From Lachnoclostridium sp. UBA1241 (lineage in GTDB: Bacteria > Bacillota > Clostridia > Lachnospirales > Lachnospiraceae), in the NCBI GenBank assembly GCA_002308955.1, contig DBWJ01000045.1:1-11108 (forward strand): a stretch of 11,108 bases of DNA, given 5' to 3'. Below are positions 1-4,911 of the stretch, one piece after another. Every line of letters starts with the position of its first letter. Position 1 is the stretch's first letter. Both the position numbers and the translations under genes were made by a program. The notes under the pieces were generated by a model. It was not told the DNA's origin. It did not search any database and saw only the letters and a list, made by a program, of their open reading frames with translations.

Positions 1-32
1 GGGGGTCGCGTGTTCAAGTCACGTCGCCTCGA
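1..32 (+). tRNA. 3' end of a tRNA, probably tRNA-Pro (partial)
   Basis: The window opens inside a tRNA. A T arm is clear: stem GCGTG (8-12), loop TTCAAGT (13-19), stem CACGT (20-24, closing with a G-U pair). The 3' acceptor strand CGCCTCG follows (25-31), then discriminator A (32). CCA is not encoded. The implied 5' acceptor strand would be CGAGGCG. A C1-G72 pair with A73 is typical of bacterial tRNA-Pro, and the GGGGGTC before the T arm also fits tRNA-Pro. The anticodon lies outside the window, so the isotype is inferred; the tRNA itself is fairly sure. Confidence 0.7.
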
Positions 33-53
33 TGCAATAATCCATATGGTTTA

Positions 54-81
54 GGGCCCGGTTTTTAACCGGGCTCGTTTT
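54..81 (+). terminator. Intrinsic terminator after the tRNA
   Basis: GCCCGGTT (56-63) pairs perfectly with AACCGGGC (67-74) around a three-base loop. The stem extends outward by a G-U and a G-C pair and is followed by TCGTTTT. This is a classic rho-independent terminator 21 bases past the tRNA end. Confidence 0.85.
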
Positions 82-99
82 CTGTCTGTAGGACGCTTC

Positions 100-146
100 C
101 GGCGAAATCTTTTGGAACAATTTCACAAAGATTTCGCCGATTTTTC
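100..146 (+). terminator. Second, tandem terminator hairpin
   Basis: GGCGAAATCTTT (101-112) and AAAGATTTCGCC (127-138) form a perfect 12-bp stem, 13 bp counting C100-G139. The loop is 14 bases (113-126) and GATTTTTCTA follows. The T run is on the plus-strand side only. It sits 19 bases after the first terminator, so it probably backs it up and insulates the next gene. The long loop is slightly unusual. Confidence 0.7.
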
Positions 147-170
147 TACATCAAAACGACCGGATTCCGA

Positions 171-199
171 TTGCATATCCGCCCGGAACATGATACGAT
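171..199 (+). promoter_or_regulatory. Candidate promoter of the DUF5688 gene
   Basis: TTGCAT (171-176), a 17-base spacer and TACGAT (194-199) with an upstream TGA giving an extended -10. Transcription would start near 206, leaving a leader of about 110 bases. That leader contains small inverted repeats (TCGGA/TCCGA followed by a T-rich run, and GCCCG/CGGGC), but no riboswitch or T-box that I recognise. Confidence 0.55.
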
Positions 200-317
200 A
201 GACCCATCTCGGAGATTATTCCGACTCTTTTTTCTGTGCCCGCACCCCACACGGGCTTCTGCCGACATTGTCCGGCACACTTTCACATTTTACGATATTA
301 CTTACGGAGGTTAAGCT

Positions 318-1328
318 ATGGTAGCAGTATGCCCGAAAACAGGGGAAAACTATGTCCTTTTGGACTTTGTACAGTTTTGTGAGGAGGTGCGGGACCGCGT
401 GGTTTCGCAGCTCGGAGAGTCGTATGAGGCAACGCTTCGGAGCGTTGTGAAGAACAACCGGACGGAGCATAAAAGCATTGTGATCCGCGAGGGGGAGGAT
501 GAGATCATGCCGAGCATCTATCTCGAGACCTTCTACGACGAATACAAAAACGGCATGGGAATGGAAGAGATTGTGGAAACGGTTCTCAAAGTCTACCGCG
601 AGAACCGAAACCCGTGGCCGGAAGGGATTGACCTTTCCTTTGAAGGCCTTAAGGAGAAGATCGGTTTTCGTGTTGTGAACTACGAAAAGAATCTTGACAT
701 GCTTGATGAGGTACCGCACCTTCGGATCGATGACTGGGCGGTCTGCTTTGAGTGCGTAATCACCAGAGAGTGCGGACAGGTCGGGGCATTTCGCGTTGAC
801 TATGTGATTGCAACCCGCTGGCGGATCGGCATTAAGGAACTGACAGAGCTGGCGCTTCAGAATACGTTCCGCATGTTTCCGTCCAAGCTTGAGCCCATCG
901 AAGAGGTGCTCGCCGGCATGCTTATCAGCAGGCTCGAAGAGGACCGGTCACTGACGAGGGAGGAAAAGGAACAGAAGACAAAGGAAATCATAGACGGCGT
1001 CCTCGCGAGAAGAGATGAGAGCGGGCTTCCGATGTACGTGCTTTCCAACGCGATGAACCATTTCGGCGCCGGCGCAATCCTGAACCTTCCGTTTATGGAC
1101 GGCGTGCGCGAGAAGCTTAAGGAAGACTTTTTCATTCTTCCGTCAAGTGTCCACGAGCTGATTCTGATCCCGGTCTCGTGCGCCCCGGACGAAGAGAAGC
1201 TGTTGCAAATGGTACACGAGGTCAACGAACGCGAAGTCCCCGAGGAGGAATACCTTTCGGACGGTGTCTATCGCTACAGTGTCATGCGGGACAAAATCCG
1301 GGAAGCGCTTCAGTGCGCACAGGCATAA
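318..1328 (+). CDS. DUF5688 family protein, function unknown
   Basis: This 336-residue soluble, acidic protein has no signal peptide or membrane segment. It resembles the DUF5688 proteins of Lachnospiraceae, which have no established activity. Supporting features are the early KNNRTEHKSIVI stretch (about residues 46-57), followed by PSIYLETFYDEYKNGMGMEE (about 65-84), then a predicted helical segment ending in VYRENRNPWPEG. The middle and C-terminal parts carry SNAMNHFGAGAIL (about 243-255) and an SVHELILIPVS segment (about 277-287). The start at 318 is set by TACGGAGG about 8 bases upstream. It appears monocistronic, with its own promoter candidate near 171-199 and terminators in front. Family assignment is from memory of conserved sequence style; no function is inferred. 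Confidence 0.8.
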   Translation: MVAVCPKTGENYVLLDFVQFCEEVRDRVVSQLGESYEATLRSVVKNNRTEHKSIVIREGEDEIMPSIYLETFYDEYKNGMGMEEIVETVLKVYRENRNPWPEGIDLSFEGLKEKIGFRVVNYEKNLDMLDEVPHLRIDDWAVCFECVITRECGQVGAFRVDYVIATRWRIGIKELTELALQNTFRMFPSKLEPIEEVLAGMLISRLEEDRSLTREEKEQKTKEIIDGVLARRDESGLPMYVLSNAMNHFGAGAILNLPFMDGVREKLKEDFFILPSSVHELILIPVSCAPDEEKLLQMVHEVNEREVPEEEYLSDGVYRYSVMRDKIREALQCAQA

Positions 1329-1344
1329 TAACCGCAGAAATCCC

Positions 1345-1373
1345 TTGTTTTACAAAAGATTATGTGATAGATT
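1345..1373 (+). promoter_or_regulatory. Candidate promoter of the 60-residue gene
   Basis: TTGTTT (1345-1350), 17-base spacer, TAGATT (1368-1373) preceded by TGA as an extended -10 element. It lies just after the DUF5688 stop and about 115 bases before the next start. The hexamers match consensus only moderately (3/6 and 4/6). Confidence 0.4.
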
Positions 1374-1488
1374 GAGGGTGAAGATAATTAAAAGCCTGAG
1401 CTTCTTTATGTGGTCTTCACAGAACGAAAAGAGAGAATCCGAATTATTTCCGCAAGACTGGCGGACAAACGAGAAAGGAGGCTGTATT

Positions 1489-1671
1489 ATGATCGTATAT
1501 TCTACCCTTTGTAAAGGACAAAAACCGACAGAAGAGCAAATCCGCGAGATAGAGGAAGCCAAAAAGCATCCGATTGTATACGATGAAGACTGTCCTCCTC
1601 TTTCGGATGAAATGATTGAAAAAATCCGCCGCAAGTACGCATGGCGGAGAAATCAGAAAAAGGGAAGTTAG
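1489..1671 (+). CDS. Small protein of unknown function (60 aa)
   Basis: This 60-residue polar protein has acidic and basic stretches and no hydrophobic segment. After a short N-terminal strand (MIVYSTLCKG) it has KPTEEQIREIEEAKK (about 12-26), likely helical. A linker HPIVYDEDCPPLS (27-39) follows, then a basic C-terminal helix, DEMIEKIRRKYAWRRNQKK. The layout recalls small antitoxin-like or DNA-binding accessory proteins that I associate with Lachnospiraceae genomes, but no toxin gene adjoins it. The start is fixed by AAAGGAGG (1474-1481), seven bases before the ATG; in-frame ATGs further upstream have no comparable site. By hand count its GC is about 43%, lower than the metabolic genes to the right. 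It ends 2 bases before a bidirectional terminator. Confidence 0.8.
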   Translation: MIVYSTLCKGQKPTEEQIREIEEAKKHPIVYDEDCPPLSDEMIEKIRRKYAWRRNQKKGS

Positions 1672-1673
1672 AA

Positions 1674-1709
1674 AAAACGGAGCCGTCGCGTAAGCGATGA
1701 CTCCGTTTT
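1674..1709. terminator. Bidirectional terminator shared by convergent genes
   Basis: AAAACGGAG (1674-1682) pairs with CTCCGTTTT (1701-1709). An inner arm CGTCGC/GCGATG closes around a GTAA loop, with one C-A mismatch between the arms. The A run on one side and T run on the other let it work in both directions. It would end the 60-residue gene (+) and tRNA-Arg (-). Confidence 0.85.
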
Positions 1710-1713
1710 ACTC

Positions 1714-1787
1714 TGCACCTGAAGGGATTCGAACCCCCGACCATCAGCTTCGGAAGCTGCTACTCTATCCAGCTGAGCTACAAGTGC
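1714..1787 (-). tRNA. tRNA-Arg (anticodon CCG)
   Basis: On the minus strand a full 74-base cloverleaf can be drawn. The acceptor GCACTTG pairs with CAGGTGC, using one G-U pair. The D stem is GCTC/GAGT. The anticodon loop TTCCGAA puts CCG at 34-36 (plus-strand CGG at 1751-1753). The T arm is GGGGG-TTCGAAT-CCCTT and A73 follows. CCA is not encoded. CCG reads the arginine codon CGG. The closing pair of the anticodon stem (27-43) is a G-A mismatch, while the other four pairs are sound. Confidence 0.95.
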
Positions 1788-1800
1788 AAAGGCGAGTATT

Positions 1801-1829
1801 ATTATACAATGCGAATGCGGGAAATGCAA
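1801..1829 (-). promoter_or_regulatory. Promoter of tRNA-Arg
   Basis: Reading the minus strand: TTGCAT (1829-1824), 17-base spacer, TATAAT (1806-1801). The -10 is perfect and ends 13 bases before the tRNA 5' end. It lies wholly between the dehydrogenase stop and the tRNA, so the tRNA need not depend on read-through. Confidence 0.75.
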
Positions 1830-1845
1830 GAGCAAATGACATTCT

Positions 1846-2619
1846 TCAATACACTTTTCCGACGAGCCACACGGCAACGCGTGCGGGCAGAAGGTTATAA
1901 AGCGTAAGCAGAAGCCGGTAACGGAAGCCCGCAACATAAAGCGGCGCGGGATTTCTGCGCGTTCCTGCCCGAACAATAACCGCGGCAACCTTCGAAGGAG
2001 CGATACCGTTCCGCTCGTCATGTTCCATGGAGGACACCGCTCGTTCGCAGCGCGGATACGCATCGCCTCCCGAAGTCTTGCGGCGGGCATCGGTGAAGCC
2101 TGTCCCGGAATCCCCGGGCATCACGACGCTTACCCGGATCCCGTATTCCCGTACTTCGTTTCGAAGCGCAAGAGCCATTGCCTGAAGGGCAGCCTTGCTT
2201 GCGGAATAGAAGGCCTGGTAGGGAATGGAAATCGGCGCGGCTACGGAACTGGTAAATACGACGGAGCCGCCTTTCTGCTCACGCATGTAGGGCAGTACCG
2301 CGCGGGTCACATGGAACGCCCCGAGAAAATTCACGTCCATAATGCGGCGCACGTCTTCATCACTCGCGAATTCAACCGGACCGGAGATCCCCATTCCTGC
2401 GTTATTGACAAGAAGGTCAATGCGACCCTCAATCCCGGCAATTTCCCGAATGCAGGCGAATACCGCCGCTTCGTCGGAGATGTCGACCGCCCGACCTTCT
2501 ACGCCCTCCGGCGCGGTACCTCTGCGGCTCAGTCCGTAAACCTTATAACCTTTCTGTAATAACTGTATGCAGACCTCATATCCGATTCCGGAACTTGCTC
2601 CCGTAACGATGGCAACCAT
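1846..2619 (-). CDS. Short-chain dehydrogenase/reductase (SDR family NAD(P)-dependent oxidoreductase)
   Basis: This 257-residue classical SDR is a cytoplasmic oxidoreductase acting on a carbonyl or alcohol substrate that cannot be read from sequence. The Rossmann glycine motif TGASSGIG is at 6-13 and NNAG at 72-75. The catalytic set is Asn97 (MDVNFLG), Ser125 (VFTSS) and Tyr138-x3-Lys142 (YSASK), all intact. Arg32-Arg33 after the second strand suggests NADPH preference. The C-terminus is hydrophobic and basic (YNLLPARVAVWLVGKVY), which may contact membrane or form the substrate lid. An in-frame ATG at 2643 exists, but the start at 2619 is preferred: AAGGAG lies about 7 bases upstream, and translation then begins directly with the first beta strand (MVAIVTGASSG). 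It is transcribed alone, away from the plus-strand pair at 2845. No terminator follows it before tRNA-Arg, so both may share the one at 1674-1709. Confidence 0.93.
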   Translation of the reverse strand: MVAIVTGASSGIGYEVCIQLLQKGYKVYGLSRRGTAPEGVEGRAVDISDEAAVFACIREIAGIEGRIDLLVNNAGMGISGPVEFASDEDVRRIMDVNFLGAFHVTRAVLPYMREQKGGSVVFTSSVAAPISIPYQAFYSASKAALQAMALALRNEVREYGIRVSVVMPGDSGTGFTDARRKTSGGDAYPRCERAVSSMEHDERNGIAPSKVAAVIVRAGTRRNPAPLYVAGFRYRLLLTLYNLLPARVAVWLVGKVY

Positions 2620-2658
2620 AACCTTCTCCTTCCCGTTTCGCATGGCGCTGGGCGACGC

Positions 2659-2687
2659 TTTTTACTGCCTTTATCTGTCATTTTCAA
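2659..2687 (-). promoter_or_regulatory. Candidate promoter of the SDR gene
   Basis: Minus strand: TTGAAA (2687-2682), 17-base spacer, TAAAAA (2664-2659). It lies about 40 bases before the chosen start. The -10 is weak (4/6), so this is tentative. Confidence 0.35.
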
Positions 2688-2801
2688 GCAGATTCGCGTG
2701 CCCCTTCACCCGTCGTTGTATCACATGGAAGCGGAAGATGTCAATATAGTTCGTTTCATTTTCCGAGCGCTGATTGTTCCGCTTTCCGGGTGTTGATTTT
2801 G

Positions 2802-2830
2802 TTGAATTAGAATACGATTTATGCTATAAT
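2802..2830 (+). promoter_or_regulatory. Near-consensus promoter of the small gene pair
   Basis: TTGAAT (2802-2807), 17-base spacer, and a perfect TATAAT (2825-2830) with TGC in front, making an extended -10. Only 14 bases separate the -10 from the ATG at 2845. The predicted RNA start near 2837 therefore falls within the ribosome binding site AAAAGGAGG (2832-2840). Confidence 0.75.
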
Positions 2831-2844
2831 CAAAAGGAGGAAAA

Positions 2845-2997
2845 ATGATTTGTGTGGACGTTGATTTGATTACCCCGTGCCTTAAAGACGCCGTCACCGG
2901 CGAGATGGTTGACACGGAGGTAATCCGAATTCGGAGAAAAAGCGCTCGTCAAATAGAGGAGATGTATAACTATGAATGGACTGAAGAAGAAGTATGA
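2845..2997 (+). CDS. Small ORF (50 aa); possible internally deleted remnant of a longer protein
   Basis: The ORF starts at an ATG four bases after AAAAGGAGG and is expressed from the strong promoter just upstream. The N-terminal part reads MICVDVDLITPCLKDAVTG, then EMVDTEVIRIRRKS. The C-terminal part is ARQIEEMYNYEWTEEEV. From memory, Lachnospiraceae carry a family of roughly 170-residue acetyltransferase-like proteins that begin with an 'xDLITPCLKDxxTGExVxTEV' motif and end in a 'YxYEWTxxE' tail. The two halves here match those two ends with the middle missing, which suggests an in-frame internal deletion. Its last 26 bases overlap the next gene in another frame, implying translational coupling. 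It could instead be an intact short protein of unknown function. Confidence 0.6.
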   Translation: MICVDVDLITPCLKDAVTGEMVDTEVIRIRRKSARQIEEMYNYEWTEEEV

Positions 2998-3160
2998 TTA
3001 TGCTCGATACAAAGAGTCTTTGAAAACCACAAAGATTCAGAAACCGATGCGAAAAGTCAGAGTTGATTATAAGGCTCTGATTGCGTATGCAGAAGAAAAA
3101 GGAGTGGATCCGTATGACCTGACGGATGAAGAGCAGGAGCAGTTTGTGATCCCTTCATAA
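2972..3160 (+). CDS. Small basic/acidic protein (62 aa), possible antitoxin-like partner
   Basis: This 62-residue protein of unknown function starts inside the preceding ORF, with GAGGAG (2957-2962) about 9 bases upstream. The N-terminal half is strongly basic (MNGLKKKYDYARYKESLK, then TKIQKPMRKVRV) and could bind nucleic acid. The C-terminal half is acidic and helical, with DYKALIAYAEEKGVDPYDL followed by TDEEQEQFVIPS. A basic module followed by an acidic helix is common in small antitoxins and accessory factors. I recall similar small proteins encoded after the acetyltransferase-like family suspected for the upstream ORF, but cannot verify this. GC is about 41% by hand count, against 62% in a sampled 60-base stretch of hisF, which may hint at acquisition. 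No terminator is visible; the next promoter begins at once. Confidence 0.7.
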   Translation: MNGLKKKYDYARYKESLKTTKIQKPMRKVRVDYKALIAYAEEKGVDPYDLTDEEQEQFVIPS

Positions 3161-3161
3161 C

Positions 3162-3190
3162 TTGCGGTATAGCGGGGAGTATGATATAAT
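3162..3190 (+). promoter_or_regulatory. Promoter of the cyclophilin lipoprotein gene
   Basis: TTGCGG (3162-3167), 17-base spacer, perfect TATAAT (3185-3190) with TGA before it (extended -10). The expected start near 3197 gives a leader of about 20 bases carrying GGGAGGAG (3203-3210). Confidence 0.75.
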
Positions 3191-3217
3191 CGGACGTGAA
3201 GCGGGAGGAGTCCGGAC

Positions 3218-4054
3218 ATGCATGGAATTTGTTGGAAAAACAGGCGCGGCAGGGCATTGTTGCTGGTAACAATGCTTCTTTTGTGTTGTCTTCTTAGCGC
3301 CTGTGGTAAGAAAAAGAAGAAAACGGATACGGAGACAAATGCGACGCCCTCGGTGACCGCAACTCCGACGGCGATTCCTTACGGACCGAAGGAGGCCGCA
3401 CTTTCCGATGAGGCGAAGACCATCTACCAGTTCGAGACACCGAAATCCGGCGACATCGTTGTTAAGATCAATGTGAAAAAGTACGGAACCATCTGTATCA
3501 AGCTGTTTCCGAACGAAGCCCCGAAGGCGGTTGAGAATTTCACGACGCTTGCCAGCCAGGGCTGTTATGAAAACGTAAAGTTTGCCCGTATTATTGCCGA
3601 TTATCTGGTTCAGTCCGCTACGGCGCAGGGCTATACGTCGAGTATCTACGGCGGCGGATTTGAGGTGGAAACCTCCGACAAGCTCCGCCCGGTGAGAGGA
3701 GCCCTCTGCATGGCGGATGCTTCCGAGGACGGCACCAATACAAGCTCGTTTTATATTATCGTCACAAAGCCCAACCTTCTGAAAAGTTTGAGCGATCCGC
3801 TGGATGCGAGATATCAGATGACATTTGCCGATTATCTCGAAGAAGCGTACAACACCAAACTGAGCGAAGAGCAGCTGGACTTCTACTACACTTACGGCGG
3901 CGCGCCGTGGCTTTACGGCCATCAGACCGTATTCGGACAGGTGTACGACGGATTCGATGTTCTGGACGCGCTTTCGGAAGCCAAGGTGACTTCCAAATGC
4001 GTTCCGAACCCGGGAATCTTCATTGAAAGCGTTACGGTGGAGACAATTCCGTAG
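3218..4054 (+). CDS. Lipoprotein with divergent cyclophilin-type peptidyl-prolyl cis-trans isomerase domain
   Basis: This 278-residue protein is probably a membrane-anchored surface foldase. Residues 1-28 are a lipoprotein signal peptide: RRGR, then a Leu-rich core, then lipobox LSAC with Cys29 as the lipidated residue. A poly-Lys run and a Thr/Pro-rich spacer (about 31-57) precede the cyclophilin domain (about 78-277). Domain landmarks are IKLFPNEAPKAVENF (94-108), KFARII (121-126), RGALCMADAS (160-169), SSFYI (176-180) and VFGQVYDGFDVLD (238-250). Compared with human CypA, the catalytic Arg (Arg124), Gln132 and Trp231 are kept. The positions of Phe60, Gln111, Phe113 and His126 appear as Tyr129, Ser177, Tyr179 and Gln236. 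About 40 extra residues lie between SSFYI and VFGQV. Activity may be altered. GGGAGGAG lies 7 bases before the ATG. It is probably a single-gene unit. Confidence 0.88.
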   Translation: MHGICWKNRRGRALLLVTMLLLCCLLSACGKKKKKTDTETNATPSVTATPTAIPYGPKEAALSDEAKTIYQFETPKSGDIVVKINVKKYGTICIKLFPNEAPKAVENFTTLASQGCYENVKFARIIADYLVQSATAQGYTSSIYGGGFEVETSDKLRPVRGALCMADASEDGTNTSSFYIIVTKPNLLKSLSDPLDARYQMTFADYLEEAYNTKLSEEQLDFYYTYGGAPWLYGHQTVFGQVYDGFDVLDALSEAKVTSKCVPNPGIFIESVTVETIP

Positions 4055-4078
4055 GGTTCGCAGATTCTTTCCCGGTTG

Positions 4079-4108
4079 TTCACAGTTTCACCATAGAACT
4101 TTGTTACA
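4079..4108 (+). promoter_or_regulatory. Possible regulator binding region upstream of the response regulator
   Basis: The 113-base gap before the response regulator gene has TTCACA (4079-4084), TTCACC (4087-4092) and GTTACA (4103-4108) in the same orientation, 8 and 16 bases apart. OmpR/PhoB regulators often bind such direct repeats. I found no convincing -35/-10 pair here, which would fit an activator-dependent promoter. The repeats are short and could be chance. Confidence 0.25.
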
Positions 4109-4167
4109 TTTTTCGTAGATTAACCGGCCGCGGCGGAACAGGGCTGCGGCATTAAGGAGAAGCCGAT

Positions 4168-4836
4168 ATGGATGAGATTCGCGTGCTTGTCGTGGATGAC
4201 GAAGCGAGAATGAGAAAACTGGTATGTGACTTCCTGCAGAAGCGCGGATATATGACGATTGAAGCGGAGGACGGAGAGAAGGCCGTTGAGATCTTCTTCG
4301 AGAAGAAGAACATCGACCTTGTGATTCTCGACGTCATGATGCCGAAGATGGACGGCTGGCAGGTGTGCAAGGAGATCCGCCAGTACTCCAAGGTGCCGAT
4401 CATTATGCTGACGGCGAAAAGCGAAGAGCGGGATGAGCTCCTCGGATTTAAGCTCGGCGTGGACGAATATATCAGTAAACCATTCAGCCCGAAGATACTC
4501 GTGGCGAGGGTCGACGCCATTTTACGACGTACTACAACTGTAGAAGATAATTTCGAGGCAGGCGGCATCGTGATCGACAAGAAAGCGCATCAGGTAACGA
4601 TTGACGGCAATCCGATCGAACTGAGCGTGAAGGAATTTGAGCTTCTCAGCTACTTTGTTACGAACCGGGGCGTTGCGCTGTCCCGTGAGAAGATACTTAA
4701 CAACGTTTGGAATTACGACTATTTCGGTGACGCCCGGACAATCGACACGCATGTGAAGAAGCTCCGAAGCAAGCTCGGAGAGAAGGGCGAGTACATCAAA
4801 ACCATATGGGGTATGGGATATAAATTCGATTATTGA
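4168..4836 (+). CDS. OmpR/PhoB-family response regulator transcription factor
   Basis: This 222-residue cytoplasmic DNA-binding regulator is activated by phosphorylation. The receiver domain (about 4-118) has the acidic pair Asp10-Asp11, phosphoacceptor Asp55 in VILDVMMPKMDG, Thr82 (MLTAK) and Lys104 (SKPF), so every phosphorylation residue is present. The winged-helix output domain (about 128-221) contains the LSVKEFELL transactivation-loop region, the recognition helix in ARTIDTHVKKLRSKL (189-203) and the terminal hairpin TIWGMGYKF. AAGGAG (4154-4159) lies 8 bases before the start. The kinase gene follows 75 bases later and is the obvious partner, although a terminator-like hairpin separates them. 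The stimulus and regulon cannot be told from sequence. Confidence 0.95.
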   Translation: MDEIRVLVVDDEARMRKLVCDFLQKRGYMTIEAEDGEKAVEIFFEKKNIDLVILDVMMPKMDGWQVCKEIRQYSKVPIIMLTAKSEERDELLGFKLGVDEYISKPFSPKILVARVDAILRRTTTVEDNFEAGGIVIDKKAHQVTIDGNPIELSVKEFELLSYFVTNRGVALSREKILNNVWNYDYFGDARTIDTHVKKLRSKLGEKGEYIKTIWGMGYKFDY

Positions 4837-4849
4837 CAAACCCCGAACG

Positions 4850-4884
4850 GCCCTGTGCATGACGCAGGGCTTTTCGTGTTTTTA
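4850..4884 (+). terminator. Terminator or attenuator between response regulator and kinase
   Basis: GCCCTGTG (4850-4857) pairs with CGCAGGGC (4863-4870), 8 bp with one G-U, around a CATGA loop. TTTTCGTGTTTTT follows (4871-4883). It starts 13 bases after the response regulator stop. With no clear promoter before the kinase gene, it probably acts as a partial terminator that lowers kinase expression relative to the regulator. Confidence 0.65.
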
Positions 4885-4911
4885 TAGCACGGGGGAACGG
4901 AGTAAGAAGGA

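Noticed and set aside
200..317. Riboswitch or T-box leader before the DUF5688 gene.
   Set aside because: Only short, weak hairpins are visible. No conserved T-box sequence or known riboswitch core is present, and the gene gives no metabolic clue.
1264..1488. Longer versions of the 60-residue protein starting at upstream in-frame ATGs (for example 1264 or 1408).
   Set aside because: The upstream part overlaps the end of the DUF5688 gene or lacks any ribosome binding site, while the ATG at 1489 follows AAAGGAGG at ideal spacing.
2620..2643. Eight-residue longer start for the SDR protein at 2643.
   Set aside because: AAGGAG would fall inside that extension at the right distance for the start at 2619, and SDR proteins normally begin just before the first beta strand.
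2845..3160. One gene broken by a frameshift rather than two overlapping genes.
   Set aside because: The second ORF has its own GAGGAG site and ATG, and its basic start does not read as a continuation of the acidic tail of the first, which ends at a plausible natural C-terminus.
4833..4861. Perfect TTGACA at 4833-4838 as a promoter for the kinase gene.
   Set aside because: The hexamer 17 bases downstream is TGCATG, and neighbouring spacings are no better. It also overlaps the response regulator stop and would read directly into the hairpin at 4850-4870.
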